Origin: Corynebacterium sanguinis
GTDB lineage: Bacteria > Actinomycetota > Actinomycetes > Mycobacteriales > Mycobacteriaceae
Assembly (NCBI RefSeq): GCF_007641235.1
Contig: NZ_CP038157.1
Location: forward strand, 124,001-188,000
DNA: 64,000 nt
Reading direction: 5' to 3'
The notes under the pieces are model-generated. The model was not told the DNA's origin. It saw nothing but the letters and a program-made list of their open reading frames with translations, and searched no databases. Positions 1 through 9,442 of this stretch are shown one piece after another. Numbering within the stretch: the stretch's first letter is position 1; every line of letters begins with the position of its first letter. A program made the position numbers and the translations under genes.

Positions 1-431
1 GCTCCGACACCGTGGTCTACCAGACGGGCGCGACCTCTGATGGCCGCACCGTGGTCACTCCCGCGACAGGCCGCCTGAGTTCCGGTTTCGGCCCCCGCGG
101 GGGACGCATCCACCAGGGCATCGACATCGCCAACGACTCCGGCTCGCCCATCTATGCGGTAATGGACGGCACCGTCATCAACGCCGGCCCGGCCCAGGGC
201 TTCGGTAACTGGGTAGTCATCAAGCACGATGGTGGCGAGGTCTCGGTCTACGGCCACATGCGCAACTACAGCGTCTCGGTAGGCCAGCGCGTCTCCGCCG
301 GGGAGCAGATCGCGCAAATCGGCAACGAAGGCCGCTCCACTGGGCCTCACCTCCACTTCGAGATCAGGCCGGACGGTGTCACACCCGTCGATCCGCAGGT
401 CTGGCTCAACAAGCAGGGCATCCGCATCTAA
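1..431 (+). CDS. M23-family metallopeptidase, C-terminal part (5' end outside window)
   Basis: The reading frame is open from the first bases of the window, so this is the C-terminal end of a longer protein. It carries a complete LytM/M23 peptidase core: the first zinc-binding motif HQGIDIAND, the central VYGHM segment and the second motif HLHFEIRP. M23 enzymes cut peptide cross-links in peptidoglycan or act as cell-wall hydrolase activators, and are exported. The signal peptide and any N-terminal domain would lie upstream. The gene converges on the pcrA-type helicase gene with 7 bp between stop codons. The family call is firm; the substrate and whether it is catalytic in vivo are not shown. 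Confidence 0.85.
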   Translation, partial: SDTVVYQTGATSDGRTVVTPATGRLSSGFGPRGGRIHQGIDIANDSGSPIYAVMDGTVINAGPAQGFGNWVVIKHDGGEVSVYGHMRNYSVSVGQRVSAGEQIAQIGNEGRSTGPHLHFEIRPDGVTPVDPQVWLNKQGIRI

Positions 432-438
432 TTACCGG

Positions 439-2733
439 CTAGAGCTTTTCCATCGGCACGCCGCCGATGAGCATCAACCTAACCGTGCCGGAAGACCCGA
501 AATCGATCACGACTGTCTCTCGCACGCCGGATCCCTCAACGGATTCGACTGTGCCGAGGCCGTACTTCGCGTGGTTGACCCGGTCGCCTGGGGCGAGCTG
601 GAGGTTCTTGTTCACTCGCGTCTTCGTGGGCGCGGGGCGTCGGCGAGGAGTGCCCCAGGCGTCTGACGTGACGCTGCGCTCCGGTTCCACCCTGCGCCAG
701 TCGATGAGGTCCTCAGGGACCTCAGCGAGGAAGCGGCTGGCGGGGTTGGTCACCGGGGATCCCCACGAGGACCGCAGCACGGCGCGGGTCAGATACAGCC
801 TGGTCCGAGCGCGCGTAATGCCGACGTACGCTAGACGACGCTCCTCCGCCAGCTCCTCCGGGTCCCCGAGCGCGCGCAGGTGCGGGAACTGCCCGTCCTC
901 CCAGCCGGTGACGAACACGTACGGAAATTCCAGGCCCTTCGCCGTGTGCAGGGTCATTAGCGTGACTACCCCCTGGTCACTGTCGGGGAGCTGGTCCGCG
1001 TCGGCGACGAGCGAGACCCGCTCCAAAAACGCCTGCAGCGACCCGGGCATCGGCTCACCCTCCTCTACCACGCTGTCGAGCTCCTCCTGGCTCATGTACG
1101 CCACTTGGTTGGCGGCCTCCGAGGAGAACTCGCGGGCCACGGAGACGAGCTCGTTGAGGTTGTCCAAGCGCGCGCCGTCCTGCGGATCGTTGGAGGCCTC
1201 CAGCTCCGCGCGGTAGCCGGTGGCCTCCAGGATGCGCGTGACCAGCACCCCCAGGTCCGGCATGCCGGTGACCTCGTTGGTCATCTCGGCCATGTCGGTG
1301 CGCAGCTTGTCGAGAAGCGAGACGAAGCCCGCGATCGCGTTCTGTGAGCGCGCCGCGAGCATGTCGACGTTGCCGGTGGAGGCGTCGATAAGCGCCTGGC
1401 CAAAGCTGATCCCGTTGTTCTGCGCGTGCAGCGCCACCATCGCCTGCGCCTTGTCGCCGATCGCGCGCTTGGGCACGTTGACGATGCGCCGCAGGCTGAC
1501 CGTGTCGTCCGAGTTGTCGAGGACCTTCATGTAGGCGACGATGTCGCGGATCTCGCGGCGCTCGTAAAAGCGCGTGCCGCCGACGACCTTGTAGGGGATG
1601 CCGGAGCGGATGAAGATGTCCTCCAGCGCGCGCGAGGCGTTGTTGGTGCGGTACATCACCGCGATGTCGCTGTAGCGACAGCCCTGGTCGGCAAGGTGGT
1701 CGATTTCGCTGGCGATGAAGCGGGCCTCGTCGTGCTCGTTGTCCGCGACGTAGCCGGTGATCTTCTCCCCCGCCCCGTGCGAGGTCCACAGGTTCTTCGG
1801 GCGCCGGCCCTGGTTCTGGGCAATCACGGCGTTCGCCGCGCCGAGGATGTTCTGGGTGGAGCGGTAGTTCTGCTCCAGCATCACCGTGGTGGCGTTCGGG
1901 TAATCGCGCTCGAACTCCTCGATGTTGCGGATCGTCGCGCCGCGAAACGCGTAGATCGACTGGTCAGAATCACCCACGACCGCGAGCTCCGGGGCGTCCT
2001 CGCCGCTGCCGACGAGGGTGTGGATGAGCTCGTACTGAGCGTGGTTAGTGTCCTGATACTCGTCGACTAACACGTGGCGGAAGCGACGCCGGTAGTACTC
2101 GGTGACATGGGGGTGCTCCTTGAAGATGCGCACCACTTCCCCGATAAGGTCGTCGAAGTCGAGCGCGTTGGCCTGGCGCAGCCGGCGCTGGTAGTCCGCG
2201 TACACGCGCGCGACGGTCAGGTCGAAGGGGTTGCGGGTGCGTTCCGCGCGCTCGCTGGCCTCCGCTGGGCCGACGAGCTCGTTTTTATGGTTCGAGATCG
2301 CGTTGGCCAACGTCCGCGCCGAGAACTTCTTGAGATCGAGGTTGTGGTCCTTCGCGATCATGGACAGAAGCCGGCGCGAGTCGTCCGAGTCGTAGATGGT
2401 GAAGTTGGTGTTGAGCCCCTCGACGAGTTGCGCCTGCTGGCGCAGGATGCGCACGCACACCGAGTGGAAGGTGGCCACCCACATGCGCTGCGCCTCGGGG
2501 CCCACCAGGTTGGCCACGCGCTCCTTCATCTCGGCGGCGGCCTTGTTGGTAAACGTAATGGCGAGGATCTGCCACGGCGCGACCCCGCGTTCCTGCAGCA
2601 GGTAGGCAATCCTGCGGGTCAGTACCGCCGTCTTTCCAGAGCCGGCGCCAGCGATGATCAGCAGCGGGCCGCCGCTGTGCTTCACGGCGGCTTCTTGCTG
2701 CGGGTTGAGTCCCAAAACCAGATCTGTGTTCAT
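439..2733 (-). CDS. pcrA: ATP-dependent DNA helicase PcrA/UvrD (SF1)
   Basis: A 3'-5' superfamily 1 DNA helicase for nucleotide excision repair, replication-fork clearance and recombinase removal. Visible motifs: Walker A GAGSGKT at residues 29-35, motif II DEYQDT, motif IV QNYRST, motif V TLHTAKGLEFP and motif VI YVGITRAR. The C-terminal 50 residues (APGDRVNHAKYGLG onward) form the Tudor-like tail typical of PcrA. I chose the ATG at 2733 (MNTDLVLGLNPQQ) rather than the in-frame codon 33 bp further upstream, because family members begin a few residues before NPQQ. The length of 764 aa is normal. It is divergent from the chorismate mutase gene, with about 60 bp between the starts. Confidence 0.95.
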   Translation of the reverse strand: MNTDLVLGLNPQQEAAVKHSGGPLLIIAGAGSGKTAVLTRRIAYLLQERGVAPWQILAITFTNKAAAEMKERVANLVGPEAQRMWVATFHSVCVRILRQQAQLVEGLNTNFTIYDSDDSRRLLSMIAKDHNLDLKKFSARTLANAISNHKNELVGPAEASERAERTRNPFDLTVARVYADYQRRLRQANALDFDDLIGEVVRIFKEHPHVTEYYRRRFRHVLVDEYQDTNHAQYELIHTLVGSGEDAPELAVVGDSDQSIYAFRGATIRNIEEFERDYPNATTVMLEQNYRSTQNILGAANAVIAQNQGRRPKNLWTSHGAGEKITGYVADNEHDEARFIASEIDHLADQGCRYSDIAVMYRTNNASRALEDIFIRSGIPYKVVGGTRFYERREIRDIVAYMKVLDNSDDTVSLRRIVNVPKRAIGDKAQAMVALHAQNNGISFGQALIDASTGNVDMLAARSQNAIAGFVSLLDKLRTDMAEMTNEVTGMPDLGVLVTRILEATGYRAELEASNDPQDGARLDNLNELVSVAREFSSEAANQVAYMSQEELDSVVEEGEPMPGSLQAFLERVSLVADADQLPDSDQGVVTLMTLHTAKGLEFPYVFVTGWEDGQFPHLRALGDPEELAEERRLAYVGITRARTRLYLTRAVLRSSWGSPVTNPASRFLAEVPEDLIDWRRVEPERSVTSDAWGTPRRRPAPTKTRVNKNLQLAPGDRVNHAKYGLGTVESVEGSGVRETVVIDFGSSGTVRLMLIGGVPMEKL

Positions 2734-2794
2734 GATGCCCCTAACCCTACAATCACGTTGGGACATAGCCCCCTAGGTGGCATAATGGGCACAC

Positions 2795-3088
2795 ATGAGC
2801 GACTTCGACATCCGCACGCCGTCTGGGACCGATGATCCGCTATCCGACGCCGAGATCCAGGCCTACCGCAAAGAGATCGACCGGCTCGACCGCGTCATCC
2901 TCGACGCGGTGAAGCGGCGCTCCGAGGTGTCTCGGGCGATCGGCAAGACCCGGATGGGCTCGGGCGGCACGCGCCTCGTGCACACCCGCGAGGTCGCGAT
3001 TATCAACCAGTTCCGCGACGAGATCGGCGAGGAAGGCCCCGCGCTGGCGGGTATCCTGCTGCGCCTCGGCCGCGGCAAGCTGGGCTAG
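2795..3088 (+). CDS. Chorismate mutase, AroQ type
   Basis: A 97-aa all-helical AroQ-class chorismate mutase that converts chorismate to prephenate for phenylalanine and tyrosine synthesis. The core is the helix with EIDRLDRVILDAVKRRSEVS, followed by the conserved IGKTRM segment and the HTREVAIINQF helix. Such short stand-alone mutases in Corynebacterium and Mycobacterium need a DAHP synthase partner for full activity; that partner is not in this window. The gene lies beside pcrA and pgi, an arrangement also known in other corynebacteria. The stop codon at 3086-3088 directly abuts the stop of the next, opposite-strand gene. Confidence 0.88.
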   Translation: MSDFDIRTPSGTDDPLSDAEIQAYRKEIDRLDRVILDAVKRRSEVSRAIGKTRMGSGGTRLVHTREVAIINQFRDEIGEEGPALAGILLRLGRGKLG

Positions 3089-3391
3089 TTAGTCCTCGAG
3101 CGAATCGAGCACGACCTCGAACTCGAGCAGCTGCGCCCCGGTTGCCACCGGCTTGCCGCCGCCCGCGTGGGCGCCGCGGCCTTCGCCGGCCCACCATGCG
3201 TCGTAGGATTCCTGGTCCGCCCAGCGCGTGACCACGAAGTAGCGGTCCTCGCCCTTGACCGGGCGCAGCAGCTGGAAACCCTCGAACCCGGGCTGCGAAT
3301 CGATCGCGTGCTTGCGCGCGGCGAAGCGACGCTCGAGTTCTTCCCCGCCTGAGGCGGGCACGGAAATTGCGTTGATTTTCACGATACTCAT
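3089..3391 (-). CDS. Antibiotic biosynthesis monooxygenase (ABM) domain protein
   Basis: A small ferredoxin-like ABM-fold protein, about 100 aa. The pattern MSIVKINAI, a central [11 protein letters not shown] strand and [18 protein letters not shown] is typical of the family that includes heme-degrading monooxygenases (MhuD/HmoB/IsdG-like) and quinol monooxygenases. I prefer the start at 3391 (MSIVKIN); an alternative in-frame ATG sits 9 bp upstream. Heme degradation is possible by family but no ligand-specific residue can be confirmed here. Transcription converges on chorismate mutase with no spacer between the stops. Confidence 0.75.
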   Translation of the reverse strand: MSIVKINAISVPASGGEELERRFAARKHAIDSQPGFEGFQLLRPVKGEDRYFVVTRWADQESYDAWWAGEGRGAHAGGGKPVATGAQLLEFEVVLDSLED

Positions 3392-3441
3392 GCGCTCCAT
3401 TATGCCTTCTCGCGCGCGCGTTTTTGACTAGCGTAGAGGCC

Positions 3442-5076
3442 ATGACTTCGATTACCTCCACTGCCGCCTGGACGCGCCTTGAGAAGCTGCATGCCGAGAA
3501 AAACCTTTCGCTTCGCGAGCTGTTCGCGGCCGAGGCCAACCGGGCCGACACGTACACCTTCGACGCGGCTGGCCTGCACGTCGACCTGTCCAAGAACCTG
3601 ATCGACAACGACATCCTCGAGGCCCTGCTTTCGCTTGCCGACGAAGCCTCCCTGACCACACGCATCGAAGACATGTTCACGGGCGTGCACATCAACAACA
3701 CCGAGGACCGCGCCGTGCTGCACACCGCGCTGCGCCTGCCGGTGGATCAGGACCTGCGTGTCGACGGCCAGGACGCCGCCGCCGACGTCCACGAGGTGCT
3801 CGGGCGGATGCGCGACTTCGCCTCGGCCCTGCGCTCCGGGGCGTGGCAGGGCGCGACCGGCCACACCATCAAGAAGGTGGTCAACATCGGCATCGGCGGC
3901 TCCGACCTGGGCCCCGCGATGGCCACCAAGGCGCTGCGGGCCTACGCCACCGCGGGCATTAGCGCCGAGTTCGTCTCCAACGTCGATCCCGCCGACTTGG
4001 TCAGCGTGCTGGAGCGCTGCAACCCGGAAGAGACGCTGTTTATCGTGGCCTCGAAGACGTTTACCACCCAGGAGACCCTTTCCAACGCGCACGCCGCGAA
4101 GCGCTGGGTGCTCGACCATTTCGACGGAGACGACTCCGTCATTGCGAAGCACTTCGTCGCGGTGTCCACGAACGCGGAAAAGGTCGCAGAGTTCGGCATC
4201 GACACCGCCAACATGTTCCCGTTCTGGGATTGGGTGGGCGGGCGCTACTCCGTCGACTCCGCCATTGGCCTGTCGCTCATGGCCGTCATCGGCCCGCTCG
4301 ACTTCATGCGCTTCCTCGAGGGCTTCCGCGCTGTCGACGAGCACTTCCGCACTGCACCGCTGCGCGAGAACATCCCGGCGCTGATGGGCCTGCTCAACGT
4401 GTGGTACCGCAACTTCCACGGGGCACAGACCCACGCGGTGCTGCCCTACTCCGAGGACTTGGCGCGCTTCCCCGCCTACCTGCAGCAGCTGACGATGGAG
4501 TCTAACGGCAAGTCCGTCACCCGTGGCGGCGAGGCAGTGGGCTACGACACCGGCGAGATCTTCTGGGGCGAACCGGGCACCAACGGCCAGCACGCCTTCT
4601 ACCAGCTCATCCACCAGGGCACGACGCTGATCCCGGCGGACTTCATCGGCTTCGCCACCCCGAAGCAGGACCTGCCGGCCGCGGACGGGTCGGGCTCGAT
4701 GCACGACCTGTTGATGGGCAACTTCTTCGCCCAGACGAAGGTCCTGGCGTTCGGTAAGACGGAGTCCGAGATTGTTGCGGAGGGCGTCGATAAGCAGCTT
4801 GCGCCTCACAAGGTGATGCCGGGCAACCGCCCGACCACCACGATTGTGGCCAAGGAGCTGACCCCGCACACGCTGGGTGCACTGATTGCGCTGTACGAGC
4901 ACATCACGTTCACCGAGTCCGTGATCTGGGACATCAACGCCTTCGACCAGTGGGGCGTCGAGCTGGGCAAGCAGCAGGCCAACGACCTGGCCGCGGCAGT
5001 GTCGGGCGAGGTCGAACCGGACACGGGCGACTCCTCGACCGATTCCCTGATCTCCTGGTACCGAAACGCGAAGTAA
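3442..5076 (+). CDS. pgi: Glucose-6-phosphate isomerase
   Basis: Interconverts glucose 6-phosphate and fructose 6-phosphate in the cytoplasm. Family signatures are present in order: [11 protein letters not shown], the phosphate-binding SKTFTTQET loop, the [12 protein letters not shown] motif, [15 protein letters not shown] with the catalytic histidine, and the C-terminal QWGVELGKQ. Length is 544 aa, standard for bacterial Pgi. The ATG at 3442 ([10 protein letters not shown]) is chosen over an in-frame TTG 18 bp upstream. The next gene starts directly after its stop, suggesting co-transcription with the GCS2 ligase and DedA genes. Confidence 0.97.
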   Translation: MTSITSTAAWTRLEKLHAEKNLSLRELFAAEANRADTYTFDAAGLHVDLSKNLIDNDILEALLSLADEASLTTRIEDMFTGVHINNTEDRAVLHTALRLPVDQDLRVDGQDAAADVHEVLGRMRDFASALRSGAWQGATGHTIKKVVNIGIGGSDLGPAMATKALRAYATAGISAEFVSNVDPADLVSVLERCNPEETLFIVASKTFTTQETLSNAHAAKRWVLDHFDGDDSVIAKHFVAVSTNAEKVAEFGIDTANMFPFWDWVGGRYSVDSAIGLSLMAVIGPLDFMRFLEGFRAVDEHFRTAPLRENIPALMGLLNVWYRNFHGAQTHAVLPYSEDLARFPAYLQQLTMESNGKSVTRGGEAVGYDTGEIFWGEPGTNGQHAFYQLIHQGTTLIPADFIGFATPKQDLPAADGSGSMHDLLMGNFFAQTKVLAFGKTESEIVAEGVDKQLAPHKVMPGNRPTTTIVAKELTPHTLGALIALYEHITFTESVIWDINAFDQWGVELGKQQANDLAAAVSGEVEPDTGDSSTDSLISWYRNAK

Positions 5077-6564
5077 ATGGGCGACTCAATCTCAACCGAC
5101 CGCTACACGCCGAGACAGCGCACGGTCTACCGCGCGCGGCTTGTCGACGAGCTCGAAGTTTTTGACCGCCACCTGCAGCAGGCGGATTTTGTCAGCCAGG
5201 GCACGATTGGTCTCGAGCTCGAGCTGAACCTGGTCGACGACGCGATGGATCCAGCGCCGCTGAACCACAAGGTTCTGGCTAACTTGAGCGACGAGTACCA
5301 GTCGGAGATCGGCTCGTACAACGTGGAGCTGAACCTGCCCCCGCAGTCCATCGACGGCGACGGGCTGCGCGCGCTGGAGTCCCACCTGCGCCAGCGCCTC
5401 GGCGCGGTGCACGCCGCGGCGGGTAAGGCGGGCACGCGTGTAGCGATGATCGGCACCCTGCCGACGATGACTACGGAATTTCTGGAGGACCCGGGCTGGA
5501 TCACCGACGAGCACCGCTACCGCGGCTTGAACCACTCGATCATGGAGTCGCGCGGTGAGCTGCTCCACATCGATGTTGCCCGGATGGAGTCCTACCAGCA
5601 CGATTTCGAGGACATCTCCACCGAATCGACGTGCACGTCGATGCAGCTGCACCTGCAGGTTTCGCCGAACCGCTTCGCGGACGCGTGGAACGCCTCGCAG
5701 GCGATCGCGGGTGTGCAGGCGGCGATTGGGGCGAACTCGCCGCTGTTCATGGGCCGCAGGCTGTGGCACGAGTCGCGCGTCCCCGTGTTCCAGCAGGCGA
5801 TTGATACGCGTACCCAGGAGCTGATTAACCAGGGCGTGCGCCCGCGCGTGTGGTTCGGCGAGCGCTGGATCACCTCCGTGTTCGACCTGTTCGAGGAGAA
5901 CGTGCGCTACTTCTCGCCGCTGCTGCCGGAGGGCCGCGTCGAGGCCGGCAAGCCCGTGATGAGCGGCGAGAACCCGGGGCTGCACTACCTGAACCTGCAA
6001 AACGGCACGGTGTGGCGCTGGAACCGCCCGATTTACGATCCCAACGGGGAGCTGTCGCACATCCGCGTGGAAAACCGCCTCCTGCCTGCGGGCCCGACGG
6101 TCAAGGACATCATTGCCGACGCCGCGTTCTACTACGGGCTGGTGAAGTTCCTCGGCGAGCAGACGCGCCCGGTGTGGTCGCGGATGAGCTTCGCCACCGC
6201 GGAGGCGAACTTCATCTCCGGCGCGCGCGATGGGTTAACCGCGCGCCTGGAATGGCCCACCCTGGGCACCATTGACGTCGTGGAGCTCGTCGGCTCTCAT
6301 TTGCTTGACGACGCCCGCCTAGGCCTCGAAGCCCTCGGCGTCGCCCCGGACTGCATCGAGGACTACCTCGGCATCATCCATGGCCGGGTGGACAACCGCC
6401 AGAACGGGGCGACGTGGCAGCTCGCCGCGCTGACGGAGGCGGGGGCTGGCTCGCGGCCGGATACGCGGCAGCGTCGTGAAGCTTTGGCGCGGGTTCTCAG
6501 GCAATACCTGGCTAACCAGGAGGCAGGCGCGCCCGTGCATACTTGGTCGACCTCGGTCGAGTAA
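5077..6564 (+). CDS. Glutamate-cysteine ligase (GCS2) family protein
   Basis: A 495-aa member of the GCS2/carboxylate-amine ligase family in the glutamine-synthetase-like fold. The N-terminal signature GLELELNLVD supplies the metal-binding glutamates, and NVELNLPPQ and the late IRVENRLLPAG segment are further family markers. Related enzymes join glutamate to cysteine (GshA, EgtA); many actinobacterial members have unknown amine substrates. The ATG follows the pgi stop with no gap, so translation may be coupled. Because corynebacteria use mycothiol rather than glutathione, a role in gamma-glutamylcysteine or ergothioneine chemistry is an inference only. Confidence 0.78.
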   Translation: MGDSISTDRYTPRQRTVYRARLVDELEVFDRHLQQADFVSQGTIGLELELNLVDDAMDPAPLNHKVLANLSDEYQSEIGSYNVELNLPPQSIDGDGLRALESHLRQRLGAVHAAAGKAGTRVAMIGTLPTMTTEFLEDPGWITDEHRYRGLNHSIMESRGELLHIDVARMESYQHDFEDISTESTCTSMQLHLQVSPNRFADAWNASQAIAGVQAAIGANSPLFMGRRLWHESRVPVFQQAIDTRTQELINQGVRPRVWFGERWITSVFDLFEENVRYFSPLLPEGRVEAGKPVMSGENPGLHYLNLQNGTVWRWNRPIYDPNGELSHIRVENRLLPAGPTVKDIIADAAFYYGLVKFLGEQTRPVWSRMSFATAEANFISGARDGLTARLEWPTLGTIDVVELVGSHLLDDARLGLEALGVAPDCIEDYLGIIHGRVDNRQNGATWQLAALTEAGAGSRPDTRQRREALARVLRQYLANQEAGAPVHTWSTSVE

Positions 6565-6570
6565 GGCACA

Positions 6571-7218
6571 ATGTCCGGCATGCAAGCGATTATTGACTGG
6601 CTCGTCAACTTGATGGAGGTGATCGGCGCTCCGGGTGTCGGTCTGGCAATTCTGGCGGAGAACCTGTTCCCGCCGATCCCCTCCGAGGTGGTTTTGCCTT
6701 TGGCGGGCTTCACCGTGGCGCAGGGTTCGTTGAACTTTGTGTCGGTGTTCGTGTGGTCGCTGATCGGCTCGGTGGCCGGCGCGTATCTGCTCTACGGCCT
6801 CGGCGCGTGGCTGGGCGCGCAGCGCCTGCGCGCGATCGCGGACTGGATGTGGCTGGTCAAGGCCTCCGACGTGGATAACGCCCTCGCGTGGTTTGACAAG
6901 TACGGCAAGGTGTCGGTGTTCTTCGGGCGCCTGATTCCGGGCGTGCGCTCGCTGATTTCGATCCCCGCCGGCCTCGACCGGATGAACCTTGTCACCTTCG
7001 GCCTGTGGACGACGCTGGGCTCCGCGATCTGGAACGCGATCCTGATCTACCTCGGCTTCGTGCTCGGCGACAACTGGCACATCGTGGGCGGATACGTGGA
7101 TACCTACTCGAATGTGATCTACGTCATCCTCATCCTGCTCATCCTTGTCTTCCTGGGCTTCCTCATCCGCCGTGCCATGAAGGAGCGGCAGGCTGGCACC
7201 GCGGACACCACCAAATAA
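6571..7218 (+). CDS. DedA-family membrane protein
   Basis: A 215-aa polytopic membrane protein of the DedA/SNARE-associated family. Hallmarks are the N-terminal ENLFPPIPSEVVLP segment with its proline-rich re-entrant region and the FGRLIPGVRSLISIPAG motif carrying the conserved arginines; hydrophobic segments follow to the C-terminus. DedA proteins are linked to lipid scrambling or flipping and to membrane-potential homeostasis. It begins 6 bp after the preceding ligase gene and is probably the last gene of the pgi operon. A second ATG at 6580 is a possible start. Its last 56 bp overlap the opposite-strand nei gene. Confidence 0.88.
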   Translation: MSGMQAIIDWLVNLMEVIGAPGVGLAILAENLFPPIPSEVVLPLAGFTVAQGSLNFVSVFVWSLIGSVAGAYLLYGLGAWLGAQRLRAIADWMWLVKASDVDNALAWFDKYGKVSVFFGRLIPGVRSLISIPAGLDRMNLVTFGLWTTLGSAIWNAILIYLGFVLGDNWHIVGGYVDTYSNVIYVILILLILVFLGFLIRRAMKERQAGTADTTK

Positions 7219-7972
7219 CGCGCTCTAAGTCGCCCGCGCCGCCGAGGAACCCTTTGCGGATGAGCGTGGTGCACCTGCGGCAGGGCTTGTTGTTGCGCCC
7301 GAACACGTAGCTTGTCTCCCCGGCCCGTTTGACCCCCGTGGTCACCCGGACTGGGGAGTCTTTATTTGCCCACATGAGCCTGCGCGCGAGCCGCACATGC
7401 TTATCGACGTCCACCTCACGCACCTTCCTCGCCGGGTGCGTGCCCGCGAGGAAGCAGATCTCCGCGCGGTACTCGTTGCCGATGCCGGCGGCGTTTTTCT
7501 GGTCTAGCAGCGCCCGGCCGATCTCCATCTCGGGTGTGCGGAGGATGCGCCTGACCACCTCGTCGTGGTCGAAGTCCTCGGCCAGCATGTCGGGGCCGAG
7601 GTAGCTCATGCGCGTGGGGTACTCGCGCGTCGGGAAGACGTCGACAAGCCCAAGCTCGTGGCCGACGATCTCGATATCACCTTTGGCGTCGGCGAGGCGC
7701 AGTACCACGCGCGCGGTGTGGCCGGGCTTGCGCCAGCGCGTGCCCGCGCGGTGGATGGACCACGTGCCCTCCATTTTCAGGTGCGTGTGCAGGGTTTCGG
7801 GCCCGAACTGCATGAACAGGTGCTTGCCCAGCGGCCAGACGCGGTCGCAGGTCAGGCCCGTGAAGTCGACGGTGGCAAACCGCGGTACGCGCAGGCTGGT
7901 GTGGGTGACCTCGCGCCCTGCCATGAGCTGCAGGCGCTTGGACAACTGGTAGACGGAATCGCCTTCGGGCAC
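7163..7972 (-). CDS. nei: Formamidopyrimidine/endonuclease VIII-type DNA glycosylase
   Basis: A base-excision repair glycosylase/AP lyase for oxidised bases. It starts with PEGD after the initiator (catalytic Pro2 and Glu3), has the central helix-two-turn-helix (LLDQKNAAGIGNEYRAE) and ends with a zinc finger of form CRRC-x-WCPRC. PEGDSV points to the Nei (endonuclease VIII) branch rather than Fpg. The start codon is GTG at 7972. Length 269 aa is normal. The 3' end runs 56 bp into the convergent dedA gene. nei and lhr are near neighbours in many actinobacteria; here an HNH gene lies between them. Confidence 0.9.
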   Translation of the reverse strand: MPEGDSVYQLSKRLQLMAGREVTHTSLRVPRFATVDFTGLTCDRVWPLGKHLFMQFGPETLHTHLKMEGTWSIHRAGTRWRKPGHTARVVLRLADAKGDIEIVGHELGLVDVFPTREYPTRMSYLGPDMLAEDFDHDEVVRRILRTPEMEIGRALLDQKNAAGIGNEYRAEICFLAGTHPARKVREVDVDKHVRLARRLMWANKDSPVRVTTGVKRAGETSYVFGRNNKPCRRCTTLIRKGFLGGAGDLERVIWWCPRCQPAAPSWHGG

Positions 7973-7998
7973 TTTTTAAAAAATCTTTCTCTCAACGG

Positions 7999-8027
7999 TT
8001 GGTAGTCGAATATATGTTCTATATTAT
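7999..8027 (+). promoter_or_regulatory. Predicted promoter with embedded LexA/SOS-box-like site
   Basis: A -35-like TTGGTA (7999-8004) and a -10-like TATTAT (8022-8027) are separated by exactly 17 bp. The spacer contains TCGAATATATGTTCTA (8006-8021), which matches 14 of 16 positions of the actinobacterial SOS box TCGAACATATGTTCGA. A repressor bound there would block RNA polymerase. The downstream gene is a DUF222/HNH (13E12-type) protein, a family whose members are LexA-regulated in Mycobacterium tuberculosis. LexA binding here is inferred. Confidence 0.6.
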
Positions 8028-8050
8028 CGTGGGTAAAGGGAGGGGGGACA

Positions 8051-9442
8051 ATGGAAACGACAACGCCCGACAACCACCGAACAGCAGGCGCACAGCTCAT
8101 CATCGAGGGTGAGTACCTGGTGTTTTCCCAGTACAGCGAGGATCATGCCAACAGCATAGACCGCGACCTCGACATCGAAATCGCCGAGCTGATGGCACTG
8201 ACACGCCGCGGCAAAACGTTCGTCGAGTCCGGCATCTTCGGCTACAGCCGCCTGCGCGACCTGCCGCGGCTGCGCGCGCTGCACGCCACGCTCAAGCTTC
8301 TCGACGTCCCCCGCCTCGCCGCCATCGACAAAACCTTGCGCGTGCTGCCCGCACACACCGCGCCTGAAACCTTCGCGCTTTTCGACGACGCCCTGGTGTC
8401 AATGTTCACGCGCGCAGGCACGACGCTGCCGAGCCTGTGGAGCATCACCCGCCGGCTGCGCCGACTCATTGCAGAGATCGACACCTCGGTGAACTTCGAC
8501 CCGAAGCGGCGCAAGAAACGGGAGGAATCGACCGCGCCCAACGCGACCTTCCACCCGGTCTCCACCGGCTCCGGCGAGCGCAGTGCGTTGACCCTCACCG
8601 CCGACACCGCAACCATGGCCGCTGGCGGGAGCTTCATCCGCGCCACGGCTAAGGAGCACAAACTCGGCCTCGCAGACAGCATCATCAAGCTGCTCACCGG
8701 ATCACTCAACCCAGCCCCCGCACCCGTGCTGCACATTTTCACCCCGGGTCGCGACGGCGCACGCGTACCGGGCAGCTCGGCCTACCTGCCCGGGTTCGGC
8801 TGGACCGACGCCGACGCCACGGCGGTTCCAGAGGATCTGCTCGAATTTTTCCCACCAACGACGACCAACCTTGACGACGTGCGCGCCAAAAGCGTCGACA
8901 GGTACTCCCCCACGGCCGAGATGGCCGACTACGCGCGCGCCAGGGACGGCACATGCATTTTCCCCGGGTGCCACACGCCCGCCGACAAGTGCCAGTTAGA
9001 CCACCGCATCCCCTTCAACGGAGGAGGAAAAACTACCCCCGAAAATTTGTTCTGTTTATGTCAGCATCACCACAACGTGAAAACCGATCGACGGGCCTTC
9101 TACATCCCCGACCCCGCCACCGGTGACACCCTGTGGATCTTTGCCAACCGCACCTGGCTGACCAGCGAATCGAACGGAATCCTGGCGGGGCAGATTACCC
9201 CTTCCAGTCCGCGGTGGAGGTCAACCCCGGCTTCGAGCCACGCGGCACGCTCCCGGGTGGCGAGGTTCAATGCGCAGTGCCACACGCTGTGCGACGCCTA
9301 CGATGTCGGCGGCGACTACGACGCGTGCGTCAACGCCATCCGCGTGCTGGAGCAGGAGTCCGGTCTCGTGTTCGAGTTCCACCCCGAGCCAGAAGATCTG
9401 TCCTGGATTCCGCCGGAGCCACCGTACGAGGAGTACGGCTAG
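8051..9442 (+). CDS. DUF222 / HNH endonuclease domain protein (13E12-repeat type)
   Basis: A 463-aa protein with an N-terminal DUF222-like helical region and a C-terminal HNH nuclease domain at about residues 302-345. Zinc-type cysteines flank LDHRIPF and the domain closes with CQHHHNVKTD, matching the H-N-H metal-finger layout. These proteins are multi-copy in many actinobacteria and are regarded as mobile or selfish endonucleases; their substrate is unknown. A strong GGAGG-type ribosome site lies upstream of the ATG. The promoter carries a probable SOS box. It sits between nei and lhr, two repair genes often found next to each other. Its TAG shares CTAG with the stop of lhr. Confidence 0.85.
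   Translation: METTTPDNHRTAGAQLIIEGEYLVFSQYSEDHANSIDRDLDIEIAELMALTRRGKTFVESGIFGYSRLRDLPRLRALHATLKLLDVPRLAAIDKTLRVLPAHTAPETFALFDDALVSMFTRAGTTLPSLWSITRRLRRLIAEIDTSVNFDPKRRKKREESTAPNATFHPVSTGSGERSALTLTADTATMAAGGSFIRATAKEHKLGLADSIIKLLTGSLNPAPAPVLHIFTPGRDGARVPGSSAYLPGFGWTDADATAVPEDLLEFFPPTTTNLDDVRAKSVDRYSPTAEMADYARARDGTCIFPGCHTPADKCQLDHRIPFNGGGKTTPENLFCLCQHHHNVKTDRRAFYIPDPATGDTLWIFANRTWLTSESNGILAGQITPSSPRWRSTPASSHAARSRVARFNAQCHTLCDAYDVGGDYDACVNAIRVLEQESGLVFEFHPEPEDLSWIPPEPPYEEYG

Noticed and set aside
3400..4902. A 500-codon frame on the minus strand opposite pgi
   Set aside because: It is antisense to a clear pgi gene, rich in R, G, V and H as expected of a high-GC shadow frame, and has no family motif.
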